Assembly (NCBI RefSeq): GCF_902506105.1
Contig: NZ_LR733304.1
Span: 310,001-374,000, forward strand
Length of the DNA: 64,000 nucleotides
Direction of reading: 5' to 3'
Source of the DNA: Aeromicrobium sp. 9AM
GTDB lineage: Bacteria > Actinomycetota > Actinomycetes > Propionibacteriales > Nocardioidaceae
Both the position numbers and the translations under genes were made by a program. Of this stretch, positions 52,944 to 61,702 are shown one piece after another. Each line of letters opens with the position of its first letter. Positions within the stretch are counted from its first letter, which is position 1. The notes under the pieces are model-generated. The model was not told where the DNA came from, did no database searches, and worked only from the letters and a program-made list of their open reading frames with translations.

Positions 52944-54380
52944 CTAGGGCGCGGCCGTGTTGAGTCCGCCGACGGTCGTCGTGGCGGTCGGGACGCCGAT
53001 CGACTTGGCCTGGGCGTCGAGGGCGAGGTCCGCGCTGAGGGCGTTGTGGTCCGAGACGGCGGGCCGGGCGTAGCTGCCGCCGGAGAGGCGTACGAGCTGC
53101 CGCCAGCCGAGCACCGAGAAGTCGTCGGACACGAAGATGTGGTCGACGTGGGCGCCCGATCGCGGCGTGCCGCCGCCGGGGTAGCTGGTGTTGAACTCCC
53201 TGTTGACGGGCGACTTGGCGAGGTCGACGCTGTCCTGGAAGCCGGCAGCGCGCATCTTGACGCCGGGGGAGTCGGAGCCGCGGTGGCGTCCGGAGTTGAA
53301 GTCGCCGGCGTAGATCGCCGGGTAGCCCTTGCTGTTGATGCTGGCCATCCTGCTCAGCACCACATTCATCTCGCGCGACCGCTTGGCGTCGTTGCCCTTG
53401 CCGTTCTCGAGGTGGATGTCGACGTAGTAGAACACCCGGCCCGTCGACTTGACCCTGAACCTCGCCCACGTCGTGTGCCGGCCGTCGCCGATCGAGAAGT
53501 AGCCGCCGCTGAGCTGGGTGAAGAGCTTGGGGCGGAAAAAGATGTAGCGCGCCTCGGCGCCACCGTAGGCACGCTTGAACTGCTGTGACCCGCCGCTCCA
53601 GATCGCGTTGGTCGTGGCTCCCACCCGCTGGCCGCCGGCTTCCTGGAGGCCGAAGATGTCGATCTTGTTCTGGTTGAAGAACGCCGCACCGATCCGGGCG
53701 CGGCCGGCGTAGCCGGAGCATTTCTCGGAGCACACGTTCCACGTGCCGACCCGGAACGACGTCTTGCGTGGCATCGTGCGGAACTTCTCCGGCTTGGCGA
53801 AGGCGCCGACCTGGTCGCCGTTGACCGGGCGGATCCGGACCCAGTACGTCGTCGAGGCGGCCAGGCCGCGCGTCACGTACGAGTTGGCGCCACCGAGCGT
53901 CCGCACGGTGCTCGCGTCCTTGGTGAACGCCTTGTCGCGGGCCATCGTGACGTCGAACTGCCGGGCGTTGGGCACCTTCTTCCAGGCGACCCGCACCCCG
54001 TCGGCGGTGGTCTGCTTGACGCGCAAGGCGTCGATGGCGCCGGGCTTGAGGGTGAAGCGCGCGGTGCGCGATGACCTGACCTTGCCGTCGCGCACGGCAT
54101 CGATGCGGTAGAACCGGTCGATTCCCGGGGTCGTGGCGCTGAGGTCGTCCACGGTCACGCTCGTGCCCTTGGCCGGCACGCGGGTGGTCCGGGACTTCGT
54201 CAACGCCCGGTCGGAACCGACTTTGACGACGTACGAGTCGACGTCGTCGGTGCCGGCCCAGGCCAGCTTGACGCTCGTGGGTGAGAGGGGAGTCGCGGAC
54301 AGCTTGGTCGGCGCGTCGAGCGAGTCGGGCGCTGCGTACGTGAGCGCCAGTCCAGTGGCCAACCCACCCACGATGAGCAC
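52944..54380 (-). CDS. Secreted FN3/EEP nuclease-fold protein, paralogue 1
   Basis: About 478 residues from the GTG at 54380. Two FN3 domains (about 20-210) precede an endonuclease/exonuclease/phosphatase domain: GTWNVCSEKC (Asn), GLQEAGG (catalytic Glu), DIHLENGKG, IYAGDFNSG, HVDHIFVS and SDHNALSA. The frame stays open about 200 bases upstream and encodes RRRRHDRRRLVIGVVS before the hydrophobic segment, but no ATG, GTG or TTG is present there; starting at 54380 leaves a signal sequence without its basic residues. It may really begin at a rare codon upstream. Tandem with two paralogues. Confidence 0.8.
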   Translation of the reverse strand: MLIVGGLATGLALTYAAPDSLDAPTKLSATPLSPTSVKLAWAGTDDVDSYVVKVGSDRALTKSRTTRVPAKGTSVTVDDLSATTPGIDRFYRIDAVRDGKVRSSRTARFTLKPGAIDALRVKQTTADGVRVAWKKVPNARQFDVTMARDKAFTKDASTVRTLGGANSYVTRGLAASTTYWVRIRPVNGDQVGAFAKPEKFRTMPRKTSFRVGTWNVCSEKCSGYAGRARIGAAFFNQNKIDIFGLQEAGGQRVGATTNAIWSGGSQQFKRAYGGAEARYIFFRPKLFTQLSGGYFSIGDGRHTTWARFRVKSTGRVFYYVDIHLENGKGNDAKRSREMNVVLSRMASINSKGYPAIYAGDFNSGRHRGSDSPGVKMRAAGFQDSVDLAKSPVNREFNTSYPGGGTPRSGAHVDHIFVSDDFSVLGWRQLVRLSGGSYARPAVSDHNALSADLALDAQAKSIGVPTATTTVGGLNTAAP

Positions 54381-54584
54381 GCTGACGACGCCGATGACGA
54401 GGCGGCGGCGATCGTGTCTCCTGCGTCGACCGGCGACGCGGGCGTTGCGGCGGGACCGCCCGGGCGTGTCGGCACGCCGACGCGGGGCGATCTTTCTACG
54501 GGTGACGACGGGAGGCTCCAGGGCGTGCGGGTGGGGTGGCTGAATTCTACGGGGTGCGGCGAGATCGTCGCGCGGGCTCCCGGT

Positions 54585-55802
54585 TCAACGATTGATTCGG
54601 ACGTCGGTGATGATCGGGCTGTGATCTGAGGGAATCGGCGTGACCATCCGGTTGCCGCGGATCAGGGCTCCGTTGCTCCACGACAGGACGCGACCCTCGT
54701 CCGGCCTGATCCAGACGTGGTCGACGTGGTCGCCCCACGTGTAGCTGATGCGCGGCCTGGTCCGGAAGTCGTTGTAGCTGTTGTAGTGCTGGCGGCGCAG
54801 CGTCAGCGCCAGGTCGTACGCGTCGTAGTAGCCCTGGTGGTGCAGCACGATGCGCAGGTCGTCGTTGTCACGGTTCTTGTGCGAGTTGAAGTCGCCCGCG
54901 TAGATGACGGGCAGGTTGGTCTGGGCGTTGAGCTGCGCGATCTGCTGCGTCAGGGTCGTGATCTCGACGGCCCGCTGCTTGGCGGCGGTGTCGCTGGCAC
55001 CGGAGACCGTGTGGACGTCGACGAAGACCGTCTGGTCACCGGTCGCCTTGTCGACCAGGACGGCCCACACGGCGTAGCGGCAGCCAGCTCCGTGGTAGCC
55101 GAGGAACACGTATCCCTTGGTGCTCTGCGGCCACGACGTGTAGCAACCGTGGCTCTCCTTGCCGGGCCTGGCGGATATCGGGGTCGTCGGAGGGGCGAGC
55201 GTGAAGCGCGAGGTCTTGTAGAGCAGCCGCTTGGAGCTCATCGACATGGCCTCGGCGTAGCCGGTGACGGCCGAGACCTGGAGGTCGACCGCTTCCTGGG
55301 CAGCGATGACGTCGGGGGCGTACGCCCTGACGCGGCCCAGCGCGGCGGGCTGCCGCGTCGACCAGCCCTTGCACTTCTCCGAGCACAGGTTGTAGGTCAT
55401 GACCCGGTACGTGGGCCCGGTGCCCGGGTTCATGCGCAGGATCGTCGTGTGGCCGACGCGCACCGACTTCTTGCCGGCCGTGCCTCGGTTGAGGGCGCGG
55501 ACCTGGACGAAGTAGTTGGCGCCGCGCCTGAGCCCCGTGAAGGTCTTGGTGCTGCGGCTCACCGAGTAGCGTCGCGCGCCGGCCATCGAGTAGGAGCGGG
55601 AGATATAAACCTGGTACGTCGTGGCGTGGCTGGTGTCGGGCCAGTCGATCGTGAGCCCTGCGGTGCCCGTGGTGCGCGAGTACGACGCGGCGACGAACGA
55701 GACCAGCCCCACCTGGGGAGGGGTGGTCGCGGCCTGGGCCGGCTGCGTCGTGCCGGCGACCGCGACGAGCATGGCCACCAGGGCCCCGAGAGCAGTACGC
55801 AT
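54585..55802 (-). CDS. Secreted FN3/EEP nuclease-fold protein, paralogue 2
   Basis: A 405-residue exported protein: signal peptide ending PAQAA (about 24), one FN3 domain (30-125), then an EEP domain with VMTYNLCSEKCKG, IAAQEAVDL (catalytic Glu), VFVDVHTVSG, IYAGDFNSHKN, WGDHVDHVWI and SDHSPIITDV. The metal-dependent phosphodiesterase residues are complete, so DNA, RNA or a phospholipid/glycopolymer phosphodiester could be the substrate. A conserved CxxxC (NLCSEKC) suggests a disulfide. Shares this with the neighbours. Confidence 0.85.
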   Translation of the reverse strand: MRTALGALVAMLVAVAGTTQPAQAATTPPQVGLVSFVAASYSRTTGTAGLTIDWPDTSHATTYQVYISRSYSMAGARRYSVSRSTKTFTGLRRGANYFVQVRALNRGTAGKKSVRVGHTTILRMNPGTGPTYRVMTYNLCSEKCKGWSTRQPAALGRVRAYAPDVIAAQEAVDLQVSAVTGYAEAMSMSSKRLLYKTSRFTLAPPTTPISARPGKESHGCYTSWPQSTKGYVFLGYHGAGCRYAVWAVLVDKATGDQTVFVDVHTVSGASDTAAKQRAVEITTLTQQIAQLNAQTNLPVIYAGDFNSHKNRDNDDLRIVLHHQGYYDAYDLALTLRRQHYNSYNDFRTRPRISYTWGDHVDHVWIRPDEGRVLSWSNGALIRGNRMVTPIPSDHSPIITDVRINR

Positions 55803-55854
55803 GAACTGACGATAGAGGGGAACCGGGTCGCGCGTGACGATTTGTCTCCCGCGA

Positions 55855-57573
55855 TCAGTGACCGGGGACCACGACCGTCGCCCGTACGGGGTTGTGGTCG
55901 GTCGCGAACGGCTTGGCGTAGCTGGAACCGCTGAGGCTCACGATGACCTTGAACTGGACGACCTTGATCGCGGCGTCCACGTAGATGTGGTCGACGTGGT
56001 CCGAGTGCCGCAGCGGCGGGTTGATCGCCTGGTTGGCGCTGTTCCACGTCGCGTTGACCTTGGTCCTGCCGACGTCGAAGGCGTCGGGGATCCCGGCCGC
56101 CGTGAACACCTTGAGCGGTGCGTCGTAGCCACCTGGATAGCGGCTCTGGTCGGCGTTGCTCTTGTTGGAGTTGAAGTCGCCGGCGTAGATGACGGGGTAC
56201 TTGTTGGGGTTGGCGCGGGCCAGGTCGCTGATCAGCTTCTTGGTCTGCGCCTCGCGCATGCGGTCCTTGGTGCGGCCCTTGTAGGGCTGCAGGTGGGCGT
56301 CGACCACGAGGAACATCGTGCGCGTGGTGCGATCGCGGAGCTGCACCCACACGGCGTACTTACGCTCGGTGCTGTTGAGCGTGATGATGCCGGAGCGCAG
56401 CTTCTCGTACTTCGCGGTGCTGTAGAACAGCGACTTGGCGCTGTAGTACTCGCCCAGCGCGTAGCCCGGGAGCTCGGTCCCGAACCGGGTGTCCTTGTCG
56501 TGGGACTCCTGCGTCGCGATGATGCCGGCGCCGGTGCCCCGCGCGATCCGACCGGCGTACGCCTTGCGGGTCGACCACTTCTTCATCCCGTTGCTCTTGC
56601 TGACGCACTTGTCCTGGCCGCACAGGTTGTAGGTCGCGACCACGACGTTGGTGGGATCGGATGCCATCCGGAACTTCGTCGGCGTCGTCCAGGTCCCCTT
56701 GACGACCCCGTTGAGGCCACGGACACGGTAGTGGAACGTCGTGCCCAGCGTCAGCCGCGTGAGCGTGGCGGAGGGGTTGGTCACGATGTAGCTCTTCAGC
56801 CCCGTCGTCATCGACGGATTGGTGCCGAACTGGAGCTCGTACTGCTCGGCGTTGACGCTGGCCGCCCATCGCGCGCGGACCTTGCTGGTGCCGCTCTCGC
56901 GGACCATCGTCGACGACGCGATCGTGCCGACCGGCAGGTTGAAGCCGTGGAGGGCCGAGCCGGTCGAGCCGGACGCGTTGTGGGCGTAGACACGAACGTA
57001 GTAGTCGGTGCTGCTCGTCGGTACCAGACCGCTGAACGTCGCGGTGCGGGTCGCCGACCTCGGCGAGCGTTGGACGCACGTCGTGGTGTCGCGGCTCGTC
57101 GTCAGGCAGACGTCGTAGTCCTTCGCGTCGGTCGCGGCGTCCCACGTGGTCTTGACCGAGCGCGTCGAGACCGTGTTGACGACGCCGGTGGGTGCGCTCG
57201 GTGCGGCACTCGCGAGGTTGAAGCCCTGGCGAAACGTGGCCGCCCTCGCGGTGCCGCGATAGCTGTGGACCACGACGTAGAAGTCGGTGCCGGAGGTCGG
57301 CGCCAGGCTGCGGAACGTCACGGATGTCGCCGTCGAGCGTGAGCTCAGTCGGGCACAGGGTGACTGGTCGGCGTACTCCTGCAGGCAGACGCGGTAGGAG
57401 ACCGCCCCGGCAGCCGGCTTCCACGAGATCGTGGCGGTCGATGCTGTCGCCGAGACCCTGACGCCGGTGGCCGGCGACGGGGTGGTCGCCGCGTCGGCGG
57501 TGCCGACGAATGCCGAGGAGAGCACGCAGCTCGAGAACAGGATCGCGAGGACGCGACGGGACACTGCAGTCAT
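55855..57573 (-). CDS. Secreted FN3/EEP nuclease-fold protein, paralogue 3
   Basis: A 572-residue exported protein: signal peptide ending TADAA (about 28), three FN3 domains (33-330) and an EEP domain with VATYNLCGQDKC, IIATQESHD, LVVDAHLQPYKG, VIYAGDFNSNKS, HSDHVDHIYV and ATDHNPVRATV. Paralogue of the two preceding proteins, with one more FN3 than paralogue 1. Start chosen at MTAVSRRVLA, whose basic residues begin a normal signal peptide. It is adjacent to polysaccharide genes, so a surface role is possible. Confidence 0.85.
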   Translation of the reverse strand: MTAVSRRVLAILFSSCVLSSAFVGTADAATTPSPATGVRVSATASTATISWKPAAGAVSYRVCLQEYADQSPCARLSSRSTATSVTFRSLAPTSGTDFYVVVHSYRGTARAATFRQGFNLASAAPSAPTGVVNTVSTRSVKTTWDAATDAKDYDVCLTTSRDTTTCVQRSPRSATRTATFSGLVPTSSTDYYVRVYAHNASGSTGSALHGFNLPVGTIASSTMVRESGTSKVRARWAASVNAEQYELQFGTNPSMTTGLKSYIVTNPSATLTRLTLGTTFHYRVRGLNGVVKGTWTTPTKFRMASDPTNVVVATYNLCGQDKCVSKSNGMKKWSTRKAYAGRIARGTGAGIIATQESHDKDTRFGTELPGYALGEYYSAKSLFYSTAKYEKLRSGIITLNSTERKYAVWVQLRDRTTRTMFLVVDAHLQPYKGRTKDRMREAQTKKLISDLARANPNKYPVIYAGDFNSNKSNADQSRYPGGYDAPLKVFTAAGIPDAFDVGRTKVNATWNSANQAINPPLRHSDHVDHIYVDAAIKVVQFKVIVSLSGSSYAKPFATDHNPVRATVVVPGH

Positions 57574-57691
57574 GCGGACAACCTTGCTGGTGGGGAAGCG
57601 GCCCGGTTGGGCCGACCAGTAGTCCTCTGAGGGTAGGCGAAATCCCGGCAAAAATCACCGTACGAGGGGGTGAACGAGTCGACAGCCTAAA

Positions 57692-58630
57692 GTGGCCGGC
57701 GTGGATGTCCTAGCCGAAGTCGTACGTTCCGGGCTCGTCGAGAGCCGTCATCGCGGAGTGGCCGTCGGGGTCGATCCGGCCGGCGAGGTGGTCTGGTCGA
57801 TCGGCGATCCGAGCACCGTGATCTTCCCGCGATCGGCCAACAAGCCCATCCAGGCGCTGGGGATGCTGCGAGCCGGGCTGCCGCTCGACGGACGCCTGCT
57901 GGCCCTCGCGTCGGCGAGTCATTCCGGTGAGCCGTTCCACCTCGACGCCGTGCGCGAGATCCTGGCGCTCGCCGGACTGGACGAGTCGACCTTGCAGACG
58001 CCGCCGTCGTACCCGCTGGAGCCGCACGCCCACGCCGACTACCTGCGCGCGGGCGGCAAGCGGGACCCGATCTGCATGGACTGCTCGGGCAAGCACGCGG
58101 CGATGCTCCTGACGTGCGTGACGAACGAGTGGACGATCGACGACTACCTCGACCCCGAGCACCCGCTCCAGGTCGAGATCATGGCGACGTTCACCGAGCT
58201 CACGGACGGGCCGCCCTCGGTCGTGGGCGTCGACGGTTGCGGCGCGCCGCTGCTGGCGACTCCTCTCCAGCAGCTGGCGCGAGCCGTCGGTCGCATCGTG
58301 CAGAGTCCAGCGGGCAGCCTCGGTGCGCGGCTCGTCGGAGCCATGACGGCGCATCCGGAGTACGTCAGCGGCACGAGGCGTGCCGAGCGCGAGCTCATGG
58401 AGGCGCTGCCGGGCGTCGTGGCCAAGTCGGGGGCCGAGAGCGTCTACGTCGCGGGCCTGCCGGACGGCTCGGCGTACGCGATCAAGATCGAGGACGGCGG
58501 TGAGCGGCCGCTGTACGCCGCCATGGGGCGCGCCCTCGAGCTCGCGGGCCTCGACGCCCCGGTCCTGCGGGCTCGACCGACCATCCTCGGCGGCGGCAAG
58601 CCGGTCGGCGAGGTGCGAACCACCTTCTGA
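57692..58630 (+). CDS. Asparaginase II family protein
   Basis: A 312-residue Asparaginase_II-family (PF06089-type) protein: SRHRGVAVGVDPAG, FPRSANKPIQALGML, SASHSGEPFHLDA, ICMDCSGKHAAML, and GVDGCGAPLLATPL with a conserved Cys-Gly pair. It hydrolyses L-asparagine to aspartate and ammonia in actinobacteria and rhizobia. GTG start; 118 bases separate it from paralogue 3. Being in the nitrogen domain, it could be a GlnR target, but I see no GlnR box. Confidence 0.88.
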   Translation: MAGVDVLAEVVRSGLVESRHRGVAVGVDPAGEVVWSIGDPSTVIFPRSANKPIQALGMLRAGLPLDGRLLALASASHSGEPFHLDAVREILALAGLDESTLQTPPSYPLEPHAHADYLRAGGKRDPICMDCSGKHAAMLLTCVTNEWTIDDYLDPEHPLQVEIMATFTELTDGPPSVVGVDGCGAPLLATPLQQLARAVGRIVQSPAGSLGARLVGAMTAHPEYVSGTRRAERELMEALPGVVAKSGAESVYVAGLPDGSAYAIKIEDGGERPLYAAMGRALELAGLDAPVLRARPTILGGGKPVGEVRTTF

Positions 58631-58643
58631 CCTGCGGCGATGC

Positions 58644-58695
58644 TGTGACCGAGGTCGCAAGCAGGTCTGCTTGCATTTGCTAACTTTTGCAAGCA
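58644..58695. promoter_or_regulatory. Operator cluster before the XRE-hbhA operon
   Basis: A CRP-like site TGTGACCGAGGTCGCA (9 of 10 half-site bases) at 58644 overlaps the palindrome GCAAGCAGGTCTGCTTGC (58657-58674), and a further half GCAAGCA follows at 58689. All lie within 62 bases of the XRE gene, implying CRP and XRE autoregulation. Confidence 0.6.
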
Positions 58696-58705
58696 CACTG
58701 GAGTC

Positions 58706-59119
58706 ATGGCCAAGTTGAGCATGCAGCGCACCGTCGAAGGACTCGGCGACTACCTGCGTGAGCAGCGGGGTCAGGCACAGATGTCTCTTCGGCAGCTGGC
58801 CGAGCTCACGGATGTCTCCAATCCGTACCTCAGCCAGATCGAGAGAGGTCTGCGCCGACCTTCGGCAGAGGTCCTGCAGCAGATCGCCAAGGCGCTCAGG
58901 ATCTCCGCCGAGTCGCTCTACGTTCGCGCCGGCATCCTCGATGCCGACGAGAGCGGAGCGCGGATGGTCGAGGACGCCATCGCCCTCGATCCCCGCCTCA
59001 CCGAGCGTCAGAAGACCGCGCTGCTCGATATCTATCGCTCCTTCGTCGGGACTGACGAAGCGTCGGACACCGAGCTGGCCGCAACAGTGACCGAAGCCAA
59101 TCAGGAGGAACCCGTATGA
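58706..59119 (+). CDS. XRE-family regulator of the hbhA operon
   Basis: A 137-residue protein: Xre-type helix-turn-helix (about 15-70; GDYLREQRGQAQMSLRQLAEL, SNPYLSQIERGLRRPSAEVLQ) followed by a short helical segment. Its relative in M. tuberculosis (Rv0474) precedes hbhA in the same order. It probably binds the GCAAGCA palindrome upstream. The stop overlaps hbhA (ATGA), so the two are translated together. Confidence 0.9.
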   Translation: MAKLSMQRTVEGLGDYLREQRGQAQMSLRQLAELTDVSNPYLSQIERGLRRPSAEVLQQIAKALRISAESLYVRAGILDADESGARMVEDAIALDPRLTERQKTALLDIYRSFVGTDEASDTELAATVTEANQEEPV

Positions 59120-59631
59120 CCACCATCACCGAGACCATCAATGCCCAGGTGAAGTCGCTCGTCGACGACGTCAAGGCACTGCCCGAGACGCTCAAGAAGG
59201 TCGACGTCGCCGATCTGCAGAAGCAGGCCCAGGGCCTCGCGCAGACCGCTGTCGGCACCGCCACCGGCGTCTACGCCGACTTCGCCAAGAAGGGCGAGGA
59301 GCTCGTCGCCAAGGCCAAGGGCCTCAAGGTCGACGACATCAAGAAGACCGTCGACAGCAGCGTCGAGGACGTCACCAAGACGGCCAAGGGCTTCGCCGAC
59401 GACGCCCAGAAGCGCGCCGAGCAGCTCGTGACGGACGCCAAGACGCAGGTCACCAAGGTGACGTCGAAGGCTCCGACCACGGCCCGCAAGGCTGCCGAGA
59501 AGGTCGACACGACCGTCAAGAAGACGCCTGAGCCGGCCAAGAAGGCTCCGGCCAAGAAGGCCCCGGCCGCCAAGAAGGCTCCGGCCAAGAAGGCTCCCGC
59601 CGCCAAGAAGGCGCCGGCCAAGAAGGCCTAG
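59116..59631 (+). CDS. hbhA: HbhA-like heparin-binding protein
   Basis: A 171-residue helical protein: an amphipathic coiled-coil N-terminus ([40 protein letters not shown]) and a Lys/Ala/Pro-rich tail of KKAPA repeats (about 130-171), the glycosaminoglycan- and nucleic-acid-binding part of mycobacterial HbhA. No signal peptide is seen, as in HbhA. In a non-pathogen it may organise membranes or the nucleoid. The repeats are short in-frame DNA repeats and could vary in number. Confidence 0.85.
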   Translation: MTTITETINAQVKSLVDDVKALPETLKKVDVADLQKQAQGLAQTAVGTATGVYADFAKKGEELVAKAKGLKVDDIKKTVDSSVEDVTKTAKGFADDAQKRAEQLVTDAKTQVTKVTSKAPTTARKAAEKVDTTVKKTPEPAKKAPAKKAPAAKKAPAKKAPAAKKAPAKKA

Positions 59632-59646
59632 CTTCACCGCAACACC

Positions 59647-59680
59647 AGAGGCGGGTCCCCGAATGGGGGCCCGCCTCTTT
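59647..59680 (+). terminator. Terminator after hbhA
   Basis: AGAGGCGGG and CCCGCCTCT form a perfect 9-base stem with further pairs in TCCCC/GGGGG, followed by TTT, 16 bases after the stop codon. Confidence 0.85.
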
Positions 59681-59703
59681 CAACACCCGATAGCCTTCGG
59701 GGC

Positions 59704-59970
59704 ATGTTCGAGATCCAGAACGGCCTGTTGACGGTGATCTCGCTAGTGCTGTTCGTCCTCAAGGGCTTCGCCCTGGTGGACTGCGTCGCCCGACCGTCCG
59801 CGCGGTTCACCTACATCGAGACGCTGCCCAAGCAGACGTGGCTCATCATCCTGGTGCTGGCGGTCCTGGCCCACGTGTTCTGGTGGGACCCGCTCAGCCT
59901 GCTCAACCTCGTCGGCACGGTGGCGGCTCTGGTCTATCTCGCGCAGGTGCGCGGCTCGGACTCCCACTAG
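59704..59970 (+). CDS. DUF2516 small membrane protein
   Basis: An 88-residue protein with two or three hydrophobic segments ([36 protein letters not shown] and [17 protein letters not shown]). DUF2516 proteins follow hbhA in mycobacteria (Rv0476), giving the same XRE-hbhA-DUF2516 order here. Function unknown; separate transcription is likely because a terminator precedes it. ATG 59704. Confidence 0.88.
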   Translation: MFEIQNGLLTVISLVLFVLKGFALVDCVARPSARFTYIETLPKQTWLIILVLAVLAHVFWWDPLSLLNLVGTVAALVYLAQVRGSDSH

Positions 59971-60046
59971 GACGATTGGCCAGCGCGCCACCCCCTCGCG
60001 TACGGTCGAAAGGTTGCCACGTCATCAAACCGCTCGGGGGATCGGC

Positions 60047-61702
60047 ATGAATCAGCAGACAACGCCATGGCGCGACCGCATAGACCCGGTCGTCTTCTCG
60101 GTCACCAGTGTCCTCGCGATCGCCTTCGTCGCGTGGGGCTTGATCAGCACGAGCAGTCTCGGCAAGGCCTCGGCCGACGCACAGGACTGGGTCATCACCA
60201 ACACAGGTTGGTTCTTCGTCCTGAGCACGACGTTCTTCGTGATCTTCGTGATCTGCCTGGCCGCGAGCAAGTACGGCCGCATCCCGCTCGGGGACGACGA
60301 CGAGGAGCCGGAGTTCAGCACGGTCTCGTGGATCGCGATGATGTTCAGCGCCGGGATGGGCATCGGCCTGATGTTCTGGGGCGTCGCTGAGCCGCTGACG
60401 CACTATGCGAGCCCGCCGCCCGGCACGTCCAAGGCCGAGTCCGAGGACGCCATGCAGACCGCGATGGCCACCACGATGTTCCACTGGGCGTTGCACCCCT
60501 GGGCGATCTACGCCGTGGTCGGCATCGCGATCGCCTACGGCACGTTCCGCAAGGGGCGGTCGCACCTCATCTCCTCGGCGTTCCGGCCGCTGATCGGCGC
60601 CCGCGCCGACGGACCCGTCGGTCGCGCGATCGACATGCTCGCGATCTTCGCGACACTGTTCGGCTCGGCCGCGTCGCTGGGTCTCGGCGCTCTGCAGATC
60701 GGCAGCGGCTTCGAGTACAACGGTTGGGTCGACAGTGCGGGCAAGGCGCTGCTCGTGATCGTGATCGCCGTCCTGACGGTCGGCTTCATCGCCTCGGCCG
60801 TGTCGGGCGTCGCCAAGGGCATCCAGTGGCTGTCCAACATCAACATGGTGCTGGCCCTCGTGCTCGCCCTGTTCGTGTTCGTCGCGGGGCCGACGCTGCT
60901 GATCCTCAACCTGCTGCCGACTGCGCTGGGCGACTACGCCGCCCAGATGACCGGCATGGCGTCGCGCACGGCGGCCAGCGGCGATGACGACATGCGCTCG
61001 TGGCTTGCGAGCTGGACGATCTTCTACTGGGCGTGGTGGGTCTCGTGGACGCCGTTCGTCGGCATGTTCATCGCACGCATCAGCCGCGGACGTACGATCC
61101 GGCAGTTCGTCACGGGCGTGCTGATCGTGCCGTCGCTCGTGAGCCTGGTGTGGTTTGCCGTCTTCGGCGGCACCGCGATCGACGTCCAGCGCAGGACCGG
61201 AGACCTGGTCGGCAAGGCCGGATCGGTCGACCCCAACTCCGCCCTGTTCGATTTGCTCGACCACCTGCCTCTGGCCTCGGTGTCGACGGTGCTCGTGATG
61301 GTCCTGGTCGGTATCTTCTTCGTGTCCGGCGCCGATGCGGCCTCGATCGTCATGGGGACGCTCAGCGAGAAGGGCTCGATCGAGCCGTCCAAGCGGACCG
61401 TCATCTTCTGGGGCACGGTCATGGGCAGTGTCGCGGCGATCATGCTCGCGACCGGCGGCAAGGACGGCTCCGAGGCGCTCACTGGGCTGCAGCAGATCAC
61501 GATCGTCGCCGCGGTGCCGTTCGTCCTGGTCATGGCCGCGCTGTGCCTGTCGCTCTACAAGGACCTGCAGAGCGATCCGGTCATCGTCCGGCACCACCGC
61601 GGCGTCGAGCTCATCGCGGATGCCGTCGTCACCGGGGCCGAGGAGCACGACGACGACTTCGTCCTGGTGCTCGAGCCGGCCAGCGAGGAAGAGTCGACCT
61701 AG
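60047..61702 (+). CDS. BCCT-family betaine/choline/carnitine transporter
   Basis: A 551-residue transporter with about twelve helices and the BCCT signature WTIFYWAWWVSWTPFVGMF followed by IARISRGRTIRQF. FSAGMGIGLMFWGVAEP near residue 110 is the substrate-site helix with its glycine-rich stretch. It imports glycine betaine or similar osmolytes with sodium or protons. I start at MNQQTTPW, preceded by GGGGGA; an upstream in-frame ATG would add 11 residues. The acidic C-terminus is short, so osmosensing through it is uncertain. Confidence 0.92.
   Translation: MNQQTTPWRDRIDPVVFSVTSVLAIAFVAWGLISTSSLGKASADAQDWVITNTGWFFVLSTTFFVIFVICLAASKYGRIPLGDDDEEPEFSTVSWIAMMFSAGMGIGLMFWGVAEPLTHYASPPPGTSKAESEDAMQTAMATTMFHWALHPWAIYAVVGIAIAYGTFRKGRSHLISSAFRPLIGARADGPVGRAIDMLAIFATLFGSAASLGLGALQIGSGFEYNGWVDSAGKALLVIVIAVLTVGFIASAVSGVAKGIQWLSNINMVLALVLALFVFVAGPTLLILNLLPTALGDYAAQMTGMASRTAASGDDDMRSWLASWTIFYWAWWVSWTPFVGMFIARISRGRTIRQFVTGVLIVPSLVSLVWFAVFGGTAIDVQRRTGDLVGKAGSVDPNSALFDLLDHLPLASVSTVLVMVLVGIFFVSGADAASIVMGTLSEKGSIEPSKRTVIFWGTVMGSVAAIMLATGGKDGSEALTGLQQITIVAAVPFVLVMAALCLSLYKDLQSDPVIVRHHRGVELIADAVVTGAEEHDDDFVLVLEPASEEEST

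Noticed and set aside
59510..59631. Assembly artefact from KKAPA repeats
   Set aside because: The repeats stay in frame and match the Lys/Ala/Pro tail known in HbhA proteins.
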